A stretch of 64,000 nucleotides of DNA. Origin: Helianthus annuus. Lineage: Eukaryota > Streptophyta > Magnoliopsida > Asterales > Asteraceae. Below the pieces are notes generated by a model. The model had not been told where the DNA came from, did no database searches, and saw nothing but the letters and a program-made list of their open reading frames with translations. The stretch is taken from positions 83,175,657 through 83,239,656 of the forward strand of contig NC_035449.2 of the NCBI RefSeq assembly GCF_002127325.2, in the 5' to 3' direction. Shown here piece after piece: positions 31,653 to 42,709 of this stretch (the first letter of the stretch is position 1; the number at the start of each line of letters is the position of its first letter). A program made the position numbers and the translations under genes.

Positions 31653-33302
31653 TTGTGCTATGTGCAAGATCTTCCGAGAGCTGTTTCACGGTGGATTATG
31701 GATAGTGGAGCTTCTCTACACATGATAGGGAAGGTTGCATTGCTGTATGATGTTAGAAATTTCAATGGAGGATATGTAGGATTCGCAGGTAACCAAGGTG
31801 GTAGGATTATTGGTGAAGGAACGTTATCCAATGGGATTGTTACGTTTGAAAGAGTTAATTACATTGCTGAGCTGGAGAATAACCTACTGAGTATCTCGCA
31901 GATCTGTGACAGGATGTATACCACTCACTTCACTGACAAAGAATGTTTGATCTTGAAACCAGGATTTGTTGTTCCTGAAGAATGGATTATCATGAGGGCA
32001 CCAAGAGTCAATGATCTGTACGTGTTGGACATGAGTGTAGCTACTACAACCACGGGTCAGATTCATTGTTTTGTGTCTAGAGCAACGGAGAAAGAATCGA
32101 GATTGTGGCACCGGAAAATGGGCCATATTCACCTACGAAAAATGAATCATCTGGTACATAATGATTTGGTTACTAGAGTTCATGTAAAAGGTTTTCATCT
32201 GGAAGGGGAGTGCATTAGTTGCATCAAAGGCAAGCAAAAGAAAAAGTCACACTCTAAAAAGCAAGTCAATTCAGTTTCAAGACCTCTGGAGAGACTTCAC
32301 ATGGATTTGTTTGGTCCTGTGAATGTTAAAAGTATTACAAGAGATGTTTACTGTCTTGTGGTTACTGATAATTATTCCAGATTTTCGTGGGTTTCATTCT
32401 TGAAGTCGAAAGATGAAACGTTTGACAGTTTGATGGCGTTGTTCAAAAAGATTGAAAATCTTTACCTAAGGCGTATAAAAAGAATCAGAAGTGATAATGG
32501 TACTGAATTCAAGAACAGCAAGATGGAAGAATTTTGTGATGAAAGAGGTATATTGCATGAGTTTAGTGCTCCGTACACTCCGCAGCAGAATGGAGTTGCA
32601 GAATGTAAAAACAGGACGCTAATCGAAACGGCTAGAACAATGCTTGCTGATTCAAAGCTACCGATAAATTTTTCGGCAGAAGCAGTTTTCGCCGCATGCT
32701 ATACGCTCAACAGAGTTCTCATTGTCAAGAAGTTCAACAAAATGTGCTTTGAGTTCATCAATAACCGCAAACCGAATCTGAAGTATCTTGAACCGTTTGG
32801 GTCACCCTGTACTATTCTAGAACCTTTTGGAAAGTTTGGTCCGAAGAGTATTGAAGGGATATTCATAGGTTATGCAAGTTCATTACGACGTGTCTTCGTT
32901 CCAAGCTTGAAGCGGATTATTGAAGCTCCTAAGGTTGAATGTCAAGGTAATACAATGCCGCCGCAGAATCCTGGAGACTCATGGCGTTATCATTATGACA
33001 AGTTGTCGGATTCGTTTGACATGATGGAAGAACCAGAAGAAGAAGAAGATTTCTTTGATGAGTTGGATATTTTGCGAGAGTATGAGTCATCGCAGGAAAG
33101 GTTCCCAGCTGAGTATTCAACGCGACCACGACAAACTTCGAACGACAATGAAGCAGGTCCAAGCAATGCTGGTGAACATGATGATGTCCAACAAGATGAA
33201 GTTGCTCATGATAATCAGACGGCACAGGATGATAATCAAGAATCTAAGAACATGCCCGTATTTGATCATGGTGATTCAGATTCTGAGGGGGAGCAAATTT
33301 AG
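31653..33302 (+). pseudogene. SIRE-A protease and integrase
   Basis: Open frame with protease WIMDSGASLHM (catalytic D-S-G) and NNLLSISQICD. The integrase zinc domain is LWHRKMGHIHLRKMNH...CISCIKGK. Core catalytic residues lie in LHMDLFGPV, IRSDNGTEFKN and [14 protein letters not shown] (Glu retained; the usual ERKN is ECKN). A KSIEGIFIGYA block and an acidic tail follow. It ends with TAG at 33300-33302; the next segment is in the same frame, so this is a single nonsense change. The 227 bp between gag and this frame hold stops and remnants of linker. Confidence 0.92.
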
Positions 33303-35214
33303 CTTTCAAGTCAAACAAACCCAGTCAGTGAACATGGTGCAAATCAGAATGTTACTAATCTGGAAGGCAATGTAGATGTTCCAGGCGAAGTGATGCCACG
33401 AACTCTTTCATACCATCCAGAGGAGCTGATCATAGGAGAACTACAATCAGGCGTTCGCACAAGACGTCAAATTGACCAAGGGCTTACTTGTTTTTATTCT
33501 ACAGTAGCACCTTTACAAACTGAATTTTCACTAAGTTGTTTTATTTCGCAGATCGAACCGCGAACATACAAAGAGGCGCTAACTGAAGATTCTTGGGTCA
33601 ATGCTATGCAAGAAGAGTTAAGTCAGTTTGAAAAGTTAGGAGTGTGGAAGTTGGTAGATTTGCCTGATAGTCACAGGAAGATCAACACCAAATGGGTGTT
33701 TAAATGTAAGAGAGACAATAGAGGAGTTGTTGTGCGAAACAAAGCTCGACTCCTTGTCCAGGGTTTCAGTCAACAGGAGGGGATAGATTTCACTGAAGTG
33801 TATGCTCCTGTGGCTAGACTAGAAGCAATCAGAATCTTCCAGGCATTTGCATCGTGGAAAAACTTCAAAGTATATCAGCTAGATGTAAAATCGGCGTTTC
33901 TCTACGGGAAGGTTAAAGAGGAGGTTTATGTCGGACAGCCACCGGGCTTCACCGATCCAATCCACAAAAAAGGTTTATTTGCTGGACAAAGCGCTGCATG
34001 GTTTACACCAGGCCCCGAGAGCTTGGTATGAGACTTTGTCTCAACACCTACTAGCCAACAGCTTTATCCGAGGGAAAGTGGATGCCACTCTCTTCACCAA
34101 AGAGGTCGACGAACATCTTCTGATCGTGCAGATATATGTGGACGACATAATATTTGGATCTACAAATGAGAATTTGTGCAAAGATTTTGAATCAGTAATG
34201 AAGCAAAAGTTCGAAATGTCATCGATGGGGGAGATGAAGTTCTTCTTGGGATTACAAGTTGATCAACTACCTGAGGGAATTTTCATTCACCAGACGAAGT
34301 ATGTTCATGATATTCTAGAGAAATTTTGAATGTCAGGTTCTACTCCAGCGTCAACCCCACTAGCAACAAATCATGGGATTCACCCAGATCTCACCGGAGA
34401 CAGGGCAGATGAGACGTTTTATCGTTCCATGATCGGTTCGTTGATGTACTTAACTGCTTCAAGACCTGATATCATGTACCCAACGTGCCTCGCAGCAAGA
34501 TTTCAATCTAACCCAAGAGCTTCACATATGGTTATTGTGAAGAGGATATTACGCTACCTGAAAGGAACTCCAACATTGGGGTTGTGGTATCCTAGAAAAG
34601 GCGACTTTACGCTCGAAGGATATTCCGACTCAGATTTCAGATGCTGCAAAGTCAATGCAAAATCAACAACAGCAGGATGCCAGTTCTTTGGACCTCGTCT
34701 GGTTACCTGGCAGTGTAAGAAGCAAACGTCTGTGGCGCTATCCACATGTGAAGCGGAGTACATTTCTGCTAGCAGTTGCTGCCCTCAGATCTTGTGGATA
34801 CAGCAACAGATGCGCGACTACGGTTTGCAGTTTCTTAACACACCTCTCTTTGTTGATAATGAGGCCGCTATTAATATAACAAAAAATCCAGTACATCACG
34901 CTAAAACTAAACATATAGAAATTCGTCATCACTTCATCCGAGATTGCTTCAAGAAGAAGTTGATACGGATTGAGAAAATCCACACTGACAATCAGAAAGC
35001 TGATTTACATACCAAAGCTTTTGACAAAACTCGTTTTAAATATCTTTTAAAACTGAATGGTGTGATTCTTTTCTCGGTGTCGGATGACATTATTGGCGTT
35101 GATGAAGGTACTGTTGTAGATGACGATGAGAAACAATATCCAATGCTTTGTCGATTTTTACTTGTTTTGGTATTTAGGGGGAGTAAATATTTTCAGAAAA
35201 TACAAAAACAGTAA
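33303..35214 (+). pseudogene. SIRE-A reverse transcriptase and RNase H, broken by a frameshift and a stop
   Basis: RT blocks: [80 protein letters not shown], then the catalytic IYVDDIIFGST and FFLGLQV. RNase H: SDSDFRCCK, TCEAEYISAS, FVDNEAAINI, KTKHIEIRHHFIRD, ADLHTKAFD. A frameshift occurs at the A-run near 33964-33970, and TGA interrupts at 34327-34329 with the same frame continuing to 35214. With only these two lesions the region is well preserved, consistent with the similar LTRs. Confidence 0.93.
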
Positions 35215-36793
35215 AAAATTCAAAAATCCAAAAACATGAGAAAATTTCAAAATCCAAAAACAATATAAAACTGAAAAAGAGCTTGTGTGAAATAGGGAAA
35301 ATGATAGTACATCAGTTTGACAGTTACTGTACGCTAAAGATTTGTAAAGTATTAAAAAGCGTTAAACAGTCTCACTGATGATGTGTCGATAGGTTTTTAC
35401 ACATTTAGTAGGTTTGTTCGGGATATAAACATAAAATTCAAACTAGCTTATTTTGTGGGGAACACTACTTGGATATATAGGTAACCCCTGAAATCTCGTT
35501 TGAAAGGTCCCTCTTTCTGAAATATTAGGTCTTTATACTCAGTGATATCTGGGGTATTATTCCGGGACTTCTGCTGAATGGAAGTTCTGACCTAGTCTCC
35601 GAATAATACTTTCCGCATTGCTTGAAACATAGCACAGCCCTCAGCAAATTGATGAAACAATAAAATTGATAGTCATTGCTGTTGTAAAAAAGATCCTCTA
35701 AAGGGGACACACCGAAAGTCGAACCGTCATCTCTCTGCTGAACGGAAGTTCTGACCTGAGCTCTCACGGTTTCGCATCTAACCCCTTACAGATATCATCT
35801 GTGGTATACTCACCTATAAGACTGAATATTGGGATCTGGATACGGGAGTATATTCAAGAGGTGGGACACATGAATGAGTTTAAGTTCCTAAAACACCTAA
35901 TTCTTATCTTGAACAGATTGAAAATTGTGTGAGAATTTAAGTGGACCAGCATATCGACAATCTAAGTGAATTGTTTAATTCTGAATATGAAACTAAAGCT
36001 TAACGGTACTAGTGACTTGTTTGATAACTGATATGATTCCCTAACACGCTCACCAAAAATATGTTTGTAAATAGTTTACTTTCTATTACAGTTTGCATTT
36101 AAGTTTCTGTATTTCATTTCTTGTTTAGAAACTTTATTGAAAATCCAAAAACATTTTTCATTTCTGCTTTATTTTCCGACAAACCAGAGTAGAAAGTTAA
36201 TTGTATGAATCTCAAAGTTGAAGCAGATGCAGGAAGTTTCTGGACTGGAGGATGAGGAGAGCTTATCTTGATAAATTATGATTGATGAAAAGTCAAAACA
36301 AGTTCATTAACTTGAAACTTGTTATTTTCAGAAAATGTTTGAAAATTTATTGAACTAAATCAGTTTGATTTGTCTGAAATCAACCAAGGTCATTAAGTTG
36401 GACTTGGTATATTAATTGAGTAATCAGGGTCATTAACTTGGACCTGAATACTTGAGTGGATTTCTAAAACTGAAAGATATTGTGATTTATTGTTGAAAAT
36501 CAATAGATTGTAATGATATATGTTTGAGAAACAGGTTGTGGATTTCAAATTCCCCACGGCTCAAAAAGTTAAAGTTTGAACCAGAATTCAAGTCCTAGCA
36601 TTTCGAGAGAGGGAGTCTGTGAAAGGGGGAGTCAGAATTCTGGATCAACAGTCAAAGGGGAGATTGAAAATGGAGATTGGTTGAGGTTTTGAACCTGTGA
36701 AGAGAGAGTTTTTACAATGTGAAGACAAAGTTGGAAAGAGACAAAGACTGAAGACTCGACGCCGAAGACTTCGTCAACATCCAAGGGGGAGCC
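35215..36793 (+). other. SIRE-A 3' noncoding region and polypurine tract
   Basis: No coding frame is supported and no extra ORF is present, unlike SIRE-B. It holds a block conserved with SIRE-B and SIRE-C (GATGTGTCGATAGG near 35380; AAGTGGACCAGCATATCGACAA at 35939-35960). It also holds two related words, GAATGGAAGTTCTGACCT and GAACGGAAGTTCTGACCT, at about 35577 and 35742. Purine tracts AAAGGGGGAG and CAAGGGGGAGCC lie near 36617 and at 36782-36793; the latter adjoins the LTR and is the PPT. Confidence 0.7.
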
Positions 36794-37270
36794 TGTTGGT
36801 GCACTGAATGTCTGTTTACTACGTCTTAATCGAGTCTTAGGTCTAGATTAGTAAGATTAGGGTTGGAAAACAAGTTTAGTGGATATATCATGTTATTCCG
36901 CTTGAAATGACATTTTGTCATTTCAAGCGAAATCAGATAAACATGTGATTCCGCTCGAAAATCTAACTTAGTGATTCCGCTTGAGTTGAACAAAGGTATT
37001 CCGCTTGAGTTGTTTCAAGCGGAATCAGGAGGCTATAAATAGGTTAGTGTTCAAGTCATTTGTAACGATTAGAGCGGAATCAGGTCTTGTTTAGAGAGTC
37101 AAGGTGCTGCCAAAATTTAGTCAGAAACACGTGTAAAGACTCAAAAAGCATTAATAGAAAGAAAGTTAAAGGAAGCAAGCTGTTTTGACGTTGTTTACTT
37201 TGATTCTGCCTTAGTAAATGATGATGAACTGCCTTTACTGACTGTTTAGGGTCACGGAACCGATCCAACA
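36794..37270 (+). repeat. SIRE-A 3' LTR
   Basis: 477 bp, about 98.5% like the 5' LTR by eye. TATA box at 37033-37042. Confidence 0.95.
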
Positions 37271-37678
37271 GTGCAGGTCAAGAACAATAATAGAATTCGA
37301 AGTTGAAGGTATCTCGTTCCCATCAATAATAATCCCATTCGTATATATTTAGGTATATATATTAATAAATAATAATGTTACTTAGTATATACAAGCAAAT
37401 AATGCAACATATCACATAAAATTTTTATCTGTTCATTCGGGGGGGGGGGGTCATTCTATCTTTGGCAAGTCTATCCCACATGGACTGACTATACCACATT
37501 TGTATCATAGGTCGGCGTTGTCTCCCTTCCTACTAATGCCCTTGCTTTGTGTTCGACTCATTGATCTTGGCACTTTTGTAAATGCAATGAAAAACCATTT
37601 TGTAAAAATATTTTTGTGAGAGAATCCTAGTGATTCTAGTCTAGACTCGAGAAGGAATCCTAGTTCACTACAATCGAA
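37271..37678 (-). other. Gypsy leader between PBS and the SIRE-A insertion
   Basis: Begins with the GTGCA copy of the SIRE-A target duplication. AT-rich, with a 10-nt G-run near 37440; only a few residues of the gag start are expected here and none is clearly readable. Confidence 0.5.
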
Positions 37679-37690
37679 GCTCTGATACCA
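37679..37690 (-). other. Gypsy primer binding site
   Basis: TGGTATCAGAGC on the minus strand, three bases from the 5' LTR; initiator-Met tRNA type. Confidence 0.92.
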
Positions 37691-37693
37691 AAC

Positions 37694-40600
37694 TGTCACA
37701 CCCTGGCTTTTGCGGAAGCGTACGATGTGTGACTTGTTCAATAGCATTGCATTCAATCATAATAAACAACTATATGATAAAGACATGATTTTCATCCATT
37801 CATAGTTTTAAAAAGTTACAAACACGAGTCATTAAGTTTCAACCAACAAACCCTCAAGTTATGTTTACAAATCAAAAATGGATGACATCAAAACTTGAAA
37901 TTTATGTCTTGTAACAACACCTGCGCCCAAGATCCATCTTGTTTCCTGAAATACATGTAATTTTGAAAACATCAACAAAAGTTGAGTGAGTTCATGTGTT
38001 TCTGTATGTGTTTGAATAATCTTGTAAACATTTGTAATCATTGTAAGTACGCCTTTGTAATCCGGTATGAACGCAACAAGGAAACAGATCAATTAATGGT
38101 TTGCAACGCCATTAATATGTGTGATGTGATGCAGGAAGGCTCAATCCTAGCGGATTTTGTATCGGGCTTCCGGCTGGAAGACATTGTCACCTCATGGGCC
38201 AAATCCCGGTCCTCGTGGGTGGGGCTCGCAACACCCAAATAGATCTATCACTCATGTCCCTCGGTCCTACTGCGAGGATTAATGGTCTTAAGCGTTGTAC
38301 CCACCACTCACATGATCTAACAGTTCATTCCATAGCTAACCATACCATATGTAAACGTTTGTAAACAATTTGTAACATGTATTTCACCCCCGAAGTTATA
38401 AAACTGAAAACAGTTAAAAGAAAAGGGGGACATGAACTCACTGATTTGCGTCCTGTCTCCTGTATACCCAAAGTATGTATCCTTACGCTGTACTACAACC
38501 TACACACGGGTTATGGTTTATTAGACGGCTGGGTCGTGCCACGACTTTAGTCTTGTTTGTTATGACTTAGTATCTTTGTGTTATATCTTTGATGTACTTG
38601 TATTATTCCAAAGTATATAATTATTCGTTAAAATAACAATATTTTAACTTAAATTATATTTATTATCTATTGGAATATTCATTAAAATAATATATTTTAA
38701 CTTATTTGTTTTGTAATCCTTCATGAATATTTCCCCCAAAGGATGGGTATACTTATACTTGTATTCTTAGACTTGTGTATTTTTGCCAAGTATTGGTGGC
38801 GTATTCTGGTGTGTATTAGTACGTACAAGAATACGTATTTTTGTTGTATTTATTAAGTATCTTTATACTTAATTTTTGTATTTATTTTTCTGGAATATTA
38901 TTTTCCATAAAAATCACCAATATATATATTTTTAAAATATATTTTAAGAAAACTTGTATAGAAAATTATTTATATTTCTTACTTGGCAAAAATGTTTACG
39001 TTTTCATATAATTTCAAAAATAACACATTTTCAAGATTAACTTAAAAAATATATATAAATACATTTTTCACCCCAAAATAATATTTTCTAAATTTATTTA
39101 AGAAAATATATATTCTCTCCAAAAAAAATATATTTTGTTGTAATTCAAGAAAACATATGTATTTTTCTTTACTTAAAAATTATATATTTCTTTCTTGTAA
39201 GAAATATGATATATTCTTGTAACTCTTGTAGAAATCATATTTTTTGTTCCTTTGGTTTCCCAAAATACCGTTTAAGTTATTTGTTAAAATATATATGTAT
39301 GAACTAAATTTCCGGAATATTTAGGTAACTTATATTTGTTGTTTGGTTTGTTAAATTTTTGGGGTATAAGTTATATATTTCTTTTCTTGGGATTTTGGTA
39401 TTATTTTTTATTATGATTTCTTGGTATTTTGGTGAGTTATATTATTTCATGTCCTAAAATAATATAACTAATACACATAATATACAAGTAATCACACACT
39501 TTGTGACATCTAATTATATATTTTCCAAAATACATATTTAGTCACTTTTATTTTTCAAAAACCAACCTCCACTACTTGTAATTTTTGTAACAAAAATTAT
39601 GGCAAACTTTATAGGAAAAATCATGGTTAAAATACACTCTTGTTTAAAAATATTTTTCTAAGTGTTCAAATTCTAGAAAAATTTGCCATAGTTTCCCCTT
39701 AAAAATGGAGGTTTCCATGCTTTCAAAGCATATCATTTTCTTTTAAAATCATCACAATTCATCAACAAATCAAACAACACTTACCATAAGCCAAAATCAT
39801 GCCATTTACACTACTTCATGAACTTGAAAATTTATTAAAATTCGTAGTAATTTAATATGGTGTTAAGTAAGCTTAGTTACCCTTTAAAGTGTGGTTATTT
39901 TTTACAAATCACTTTCTTGAAGATTTTAGACTTTCACAACTTACAAATTGATTTTCTAAAAATATTTCTTCTTGATTTTTCTTATTAACAACATGTGTCT
40001 ACACTTGATTAATCACTAAAAATGTGATTAGTTTCTTTAAAAACCATGGTTATGTAAATCTTGTAATTTAACTTGGTTTCTTGAGAAAATTATCTTTTAA
40101 AATCGTCGTTTTCAAGACTTATATCATGTATTAAGCATCATTATGCTCAAAAACATTTTCATTTTCAAGTTCATGTTCCTCATATAAGGATGATCATTTT
40201 GGTTTTTCACAAGATCATCCACTCACTTGCTAGACTATGTGTTTAATCACAATATAGCAAGTTTCATATGGTGTTTAACATCATAAACACAAATAATCAT
40301 CAATCAAGAAGCATACATACACTTAAACAACTCATTTTCTTATGATTTCAAACTTTATGTTGGAGATTTGTTTCTTGATTCTTTATGTTCTTTATGCTTA
40401 ACCATTATCATAACCTTTTAACCAACAAAAAGAGAAGTAAAATCAAGTTATGAGGGTCTTACTACTAGCACAAGGCTAGGGAAGAACTCAAGATGGATGA
40501 AGGTGATAAATGTGGTGGATAAAAGCACTCCAAGATGGTCCTTCCACTTCCTATCCTTGCAACCTTCTTAATGATGCTTGAAACAACTTATAATGCTCTT

Positions 40601-41592
40601 GGATTACTTAGGAATGGATTGAAAATGAAAGGGTTGTGAGAGGGTGCTTGGGCCGTAGGTAGTGAAGGGAAGAAGAGGAGTTGTGGTAAGTTGCAAATGT
40701 TAGAATGTTGTTGATTAAAGTCTTGTGGTTTTTATAAAATGCCTTCCAAAATACATTTGCACAAAGGTCATAATGTCTCCATTATTCCATACACATCTAG
40801 TAGAATAATCAAAGAAAATCCCTAGTGGGACCCATCTTATAATCGGCCTTAATGGGGGGGGGGGTGTCTCTAGTTCCAACCATGGTAAGTTACATAACTT
40901 AGTTAAATTTCAAGTGTTATATTTAGGGATTTAAGTGTTTAAGTGTTTTATGATGTATTATGATGTTCGGTGACCATAACTAGTTCAGAAATGTTAAAAC
41001 AATGCTTCTAGTGAAAATTTGGTGTTTCGGGTAGTGTCTGGTTGTTCGGTTGGTTACCGGTTCGTTAAGGTGCTAAACTACGCAGTTTAGTGTGCTTTAT
41101 GTTCCCTTTTTTGACAGTTTTGATTCCCGACACCTAGGAAGGTATTTTGGACCATTAAACCCAAATTCTGCATTATATTTCAGAGTTAAAATGCTGAAAA
41201 TTGCTGATTTGTGTTATTTTCTGCAGAATTTTGCAGTTTTAGAGTGTTTGGGGCACTTTCCGGCACTTAAATCATCACTAGGAAGGCAGTTTTATGACCC
41301 TTACTTTCCTACACACTATACTAGTGTAACTCTTGATTTCTGGCTCATTCTATGTCTTAATATCATGTCTGTCTGAGTACTGAACTCCCGTCAGTACTTC
41401 TAGTTCGTGCAATAATGATAAAGTGTTGCATGCAATAATGATATGAAATCATGCAATATACGATGCACCTATATATATATGACAATAATCAGAAAGCATT
41501 CATGTCATTAATGTAGATCAAGCACAATCTTTAAAGCACTAATTAATGTTTAATTGATGTACGGAATATGTGGAAAAGTGCCAGTTGTCACA
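37694..41592 (-). repeat. Gypsy 5' LTR (3899 bp)
   Basis: TGTCACACCC...TTGTCACA. TATA-like TATAAAAACC on the minus strand at 40728-40737. Collinear with 19077-23040 with many indels; no supported gene inside. Confidence 0.93.
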
Positions 41593-41979
41593 ATTTATAC
41601 ATAGAGGATTACATAGTTCAAGGGTTGTTTTTGTAATGTTTTGTTTTTGATATATGTTTTGGGTCGAATACTTAGTTGGTTAAGTTGTGGTTTCGGCTGG
41701 GTCCTTAGAGGGTTCGGCCCATGTGGTTAGGGTAGTATATAATCACCCCTTGTATGTTGTTTAGGGGTTGATCAGTTGTTTGGATTACTAGAGGCCAGCC
41801 GAAACCAAGTGGGTGTCTTGTATCCGTCATCGTTAATCGTTGAATGCAAGATAGTTCTGGTTTGTTTTTATTACTTTGTGTTTCAGTTATATTTATTCTT
41901 GAATTGACTTGTGTTTGTTATTCCGCACTCTCACAAGTTTCTATCTGATATCATTGAAAGATCCTATTCGGAACTTACA
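41593..41979 (+). repeat. SIRE-B 5' LTR remnant
   Basis: Ends CTTACA just before the PBS. It holds a site II box CGGCCCATGT (41715-41724) and a TATA box TATATAAT (41736-41743). The upstream part is displaced or lost at the gypsy insertion; the partner 3' LTR is not in the window, so the start is not defined. Confidence 0.65.
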
Positions 41980-41981
41980 AT

Positions 41982-41994
41982 TGGTATCAGAGCC
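41982..41994 (+). other. SIRE-B primer binding site
   Basis: TGGTATCAGAGCC two bases after the LTR end; initiator-Met tRNA type. Confidence 0.92.
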
Positions 41995-42316
41995 AAGAAA
42001 CTAATTCTTGGTTCGGTTTTGATATAATTCGGATTCAAGAAGGTCCTATCTATTACTGATCTTGTTTACGAGTGTTTGTTTTACAGGATTTCAGTTTGTA
42101 TTGGTGTGTTTCTGATTTTGGAATTCACACCTTCAAACAGTTCTTCGCATATTTTACATAATAGGTGCTAATTTTGGTTTGTGTGATTTCTGATAAGGTG
42201 TTTACTGATTTCTCGGAGTTATTGGTGATAAAAATTCAAAGATTTCGATATCTTTGATTTTTGGAAAAGTGCAGAAAATCAGGGATTACGAGTCAACAGT
42301 TTTATCTCACATCTGT

Positions 42317-42645
42317 TTTGTAGGTCTCGACTCGTAACCTCATTGTCTCGGATTGTCAACTTTAGTGGTCTTGACTCTCATCAAGCCTGGTCTCGAGTTG
42401 TCATCTTCAAGATCTCGACACGCAACAAGTTTGGTCTCGAGTATTCTTCATCAGGATCTCGACTCGCAACAAGTTTGGTCTCGAGTATTCTTCATCAAGG
42501 TCTCGACTCGCAACAAGTCTAGTCTCGAGTAGTCTCCATCAAGGTCTCGACTCGCAACTGGTGTGGTCTCAATTTGCAACTCTTAACTCGAAACCTTTGT
42601 CTTGACTCGCAACTGCTGTGGTCTCAAGTTGCAACTCTCAAGTTG
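42317..42645 (+). repeat. SIRE-B leader: GGTCTCGACTCGCAAC repeats
   Basis: About thirteen imperfect copies of GGTCTCGACTCGCAAC or GGTCTCGAGT, some as 45-bp tandem units with AAGTTTGGTCTCGAGTATTC. Located between PBS and gag. The same word fills the intron of the additional ORF at 51120-51350. Confidence 0.88.
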
Positions 42646-42709
42646 GACTTTGAACCTTGGACTTTGGACTTAAAAATATTAATTAATTAATTAATCACTT
42701 TTGAGAAAC

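Larger units (their letters stand above)
28596..37270 (+). mobile_element. SIRE-A: SIRE-type Ty1/copia retrotransposon nested in the gypsy gag
   Basis: LTRs of 478 bp (28596-29073) and 477 bp (36794-37270), TGTTGGTGC...GATCCAACA. Flanking 5-mers are GTGCG and GTGCA, a target duplication with one change. PBS, leader, gag, protease-integrase-RT-RNase H, a 1.6-kb 3' noncoding region and a PPT are all present in order. By eye the LTRs differ at about six substitutions and one small indel, so the insertion is recent compared with its gypsy host. Confidence 0.95.
19077..41592 (-). mobile_element. 22.5-kb Ty3/gypsy retrotransposon containing a nested SIRE-type copia element
   Basis: LTRs of 3964 bp (19077-23040) and 3899 bp (37694-41592) both begin TGTCACA and end TTGTCACA on the plus strand. 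Flanks are ATTTT (left) and ATTTA (right), a target duplication with one change. On the minus strand: 5' LTR, PBS (37679-37690), gag start, SIRE-A insertion (28596-37270), rest of gag, protease, RT, RNase H, integrase, PPT, 3' LTR. All coding parts are heavily decayed, and the LTRs differ by many substitutions and indels, so it is much older than SIRE-A. Confidence 0.93.

Noticed and set aside
37865..41376. Small frames in the gypsy LTR (also the parallel ones at 19248-22934)
   Set aside because: They recur in both LTRs only because the LTRs are copies; frames are broken differently in each and show no domain.
41982..41994. TGGTATCAGAGC strings (also at 13047, 29076, 37679) as tRNA gene pieces
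   Set aside because: Each lies two or three bases from an LTR end; they are primer binding sites, and no cloverleaf surrounds them.
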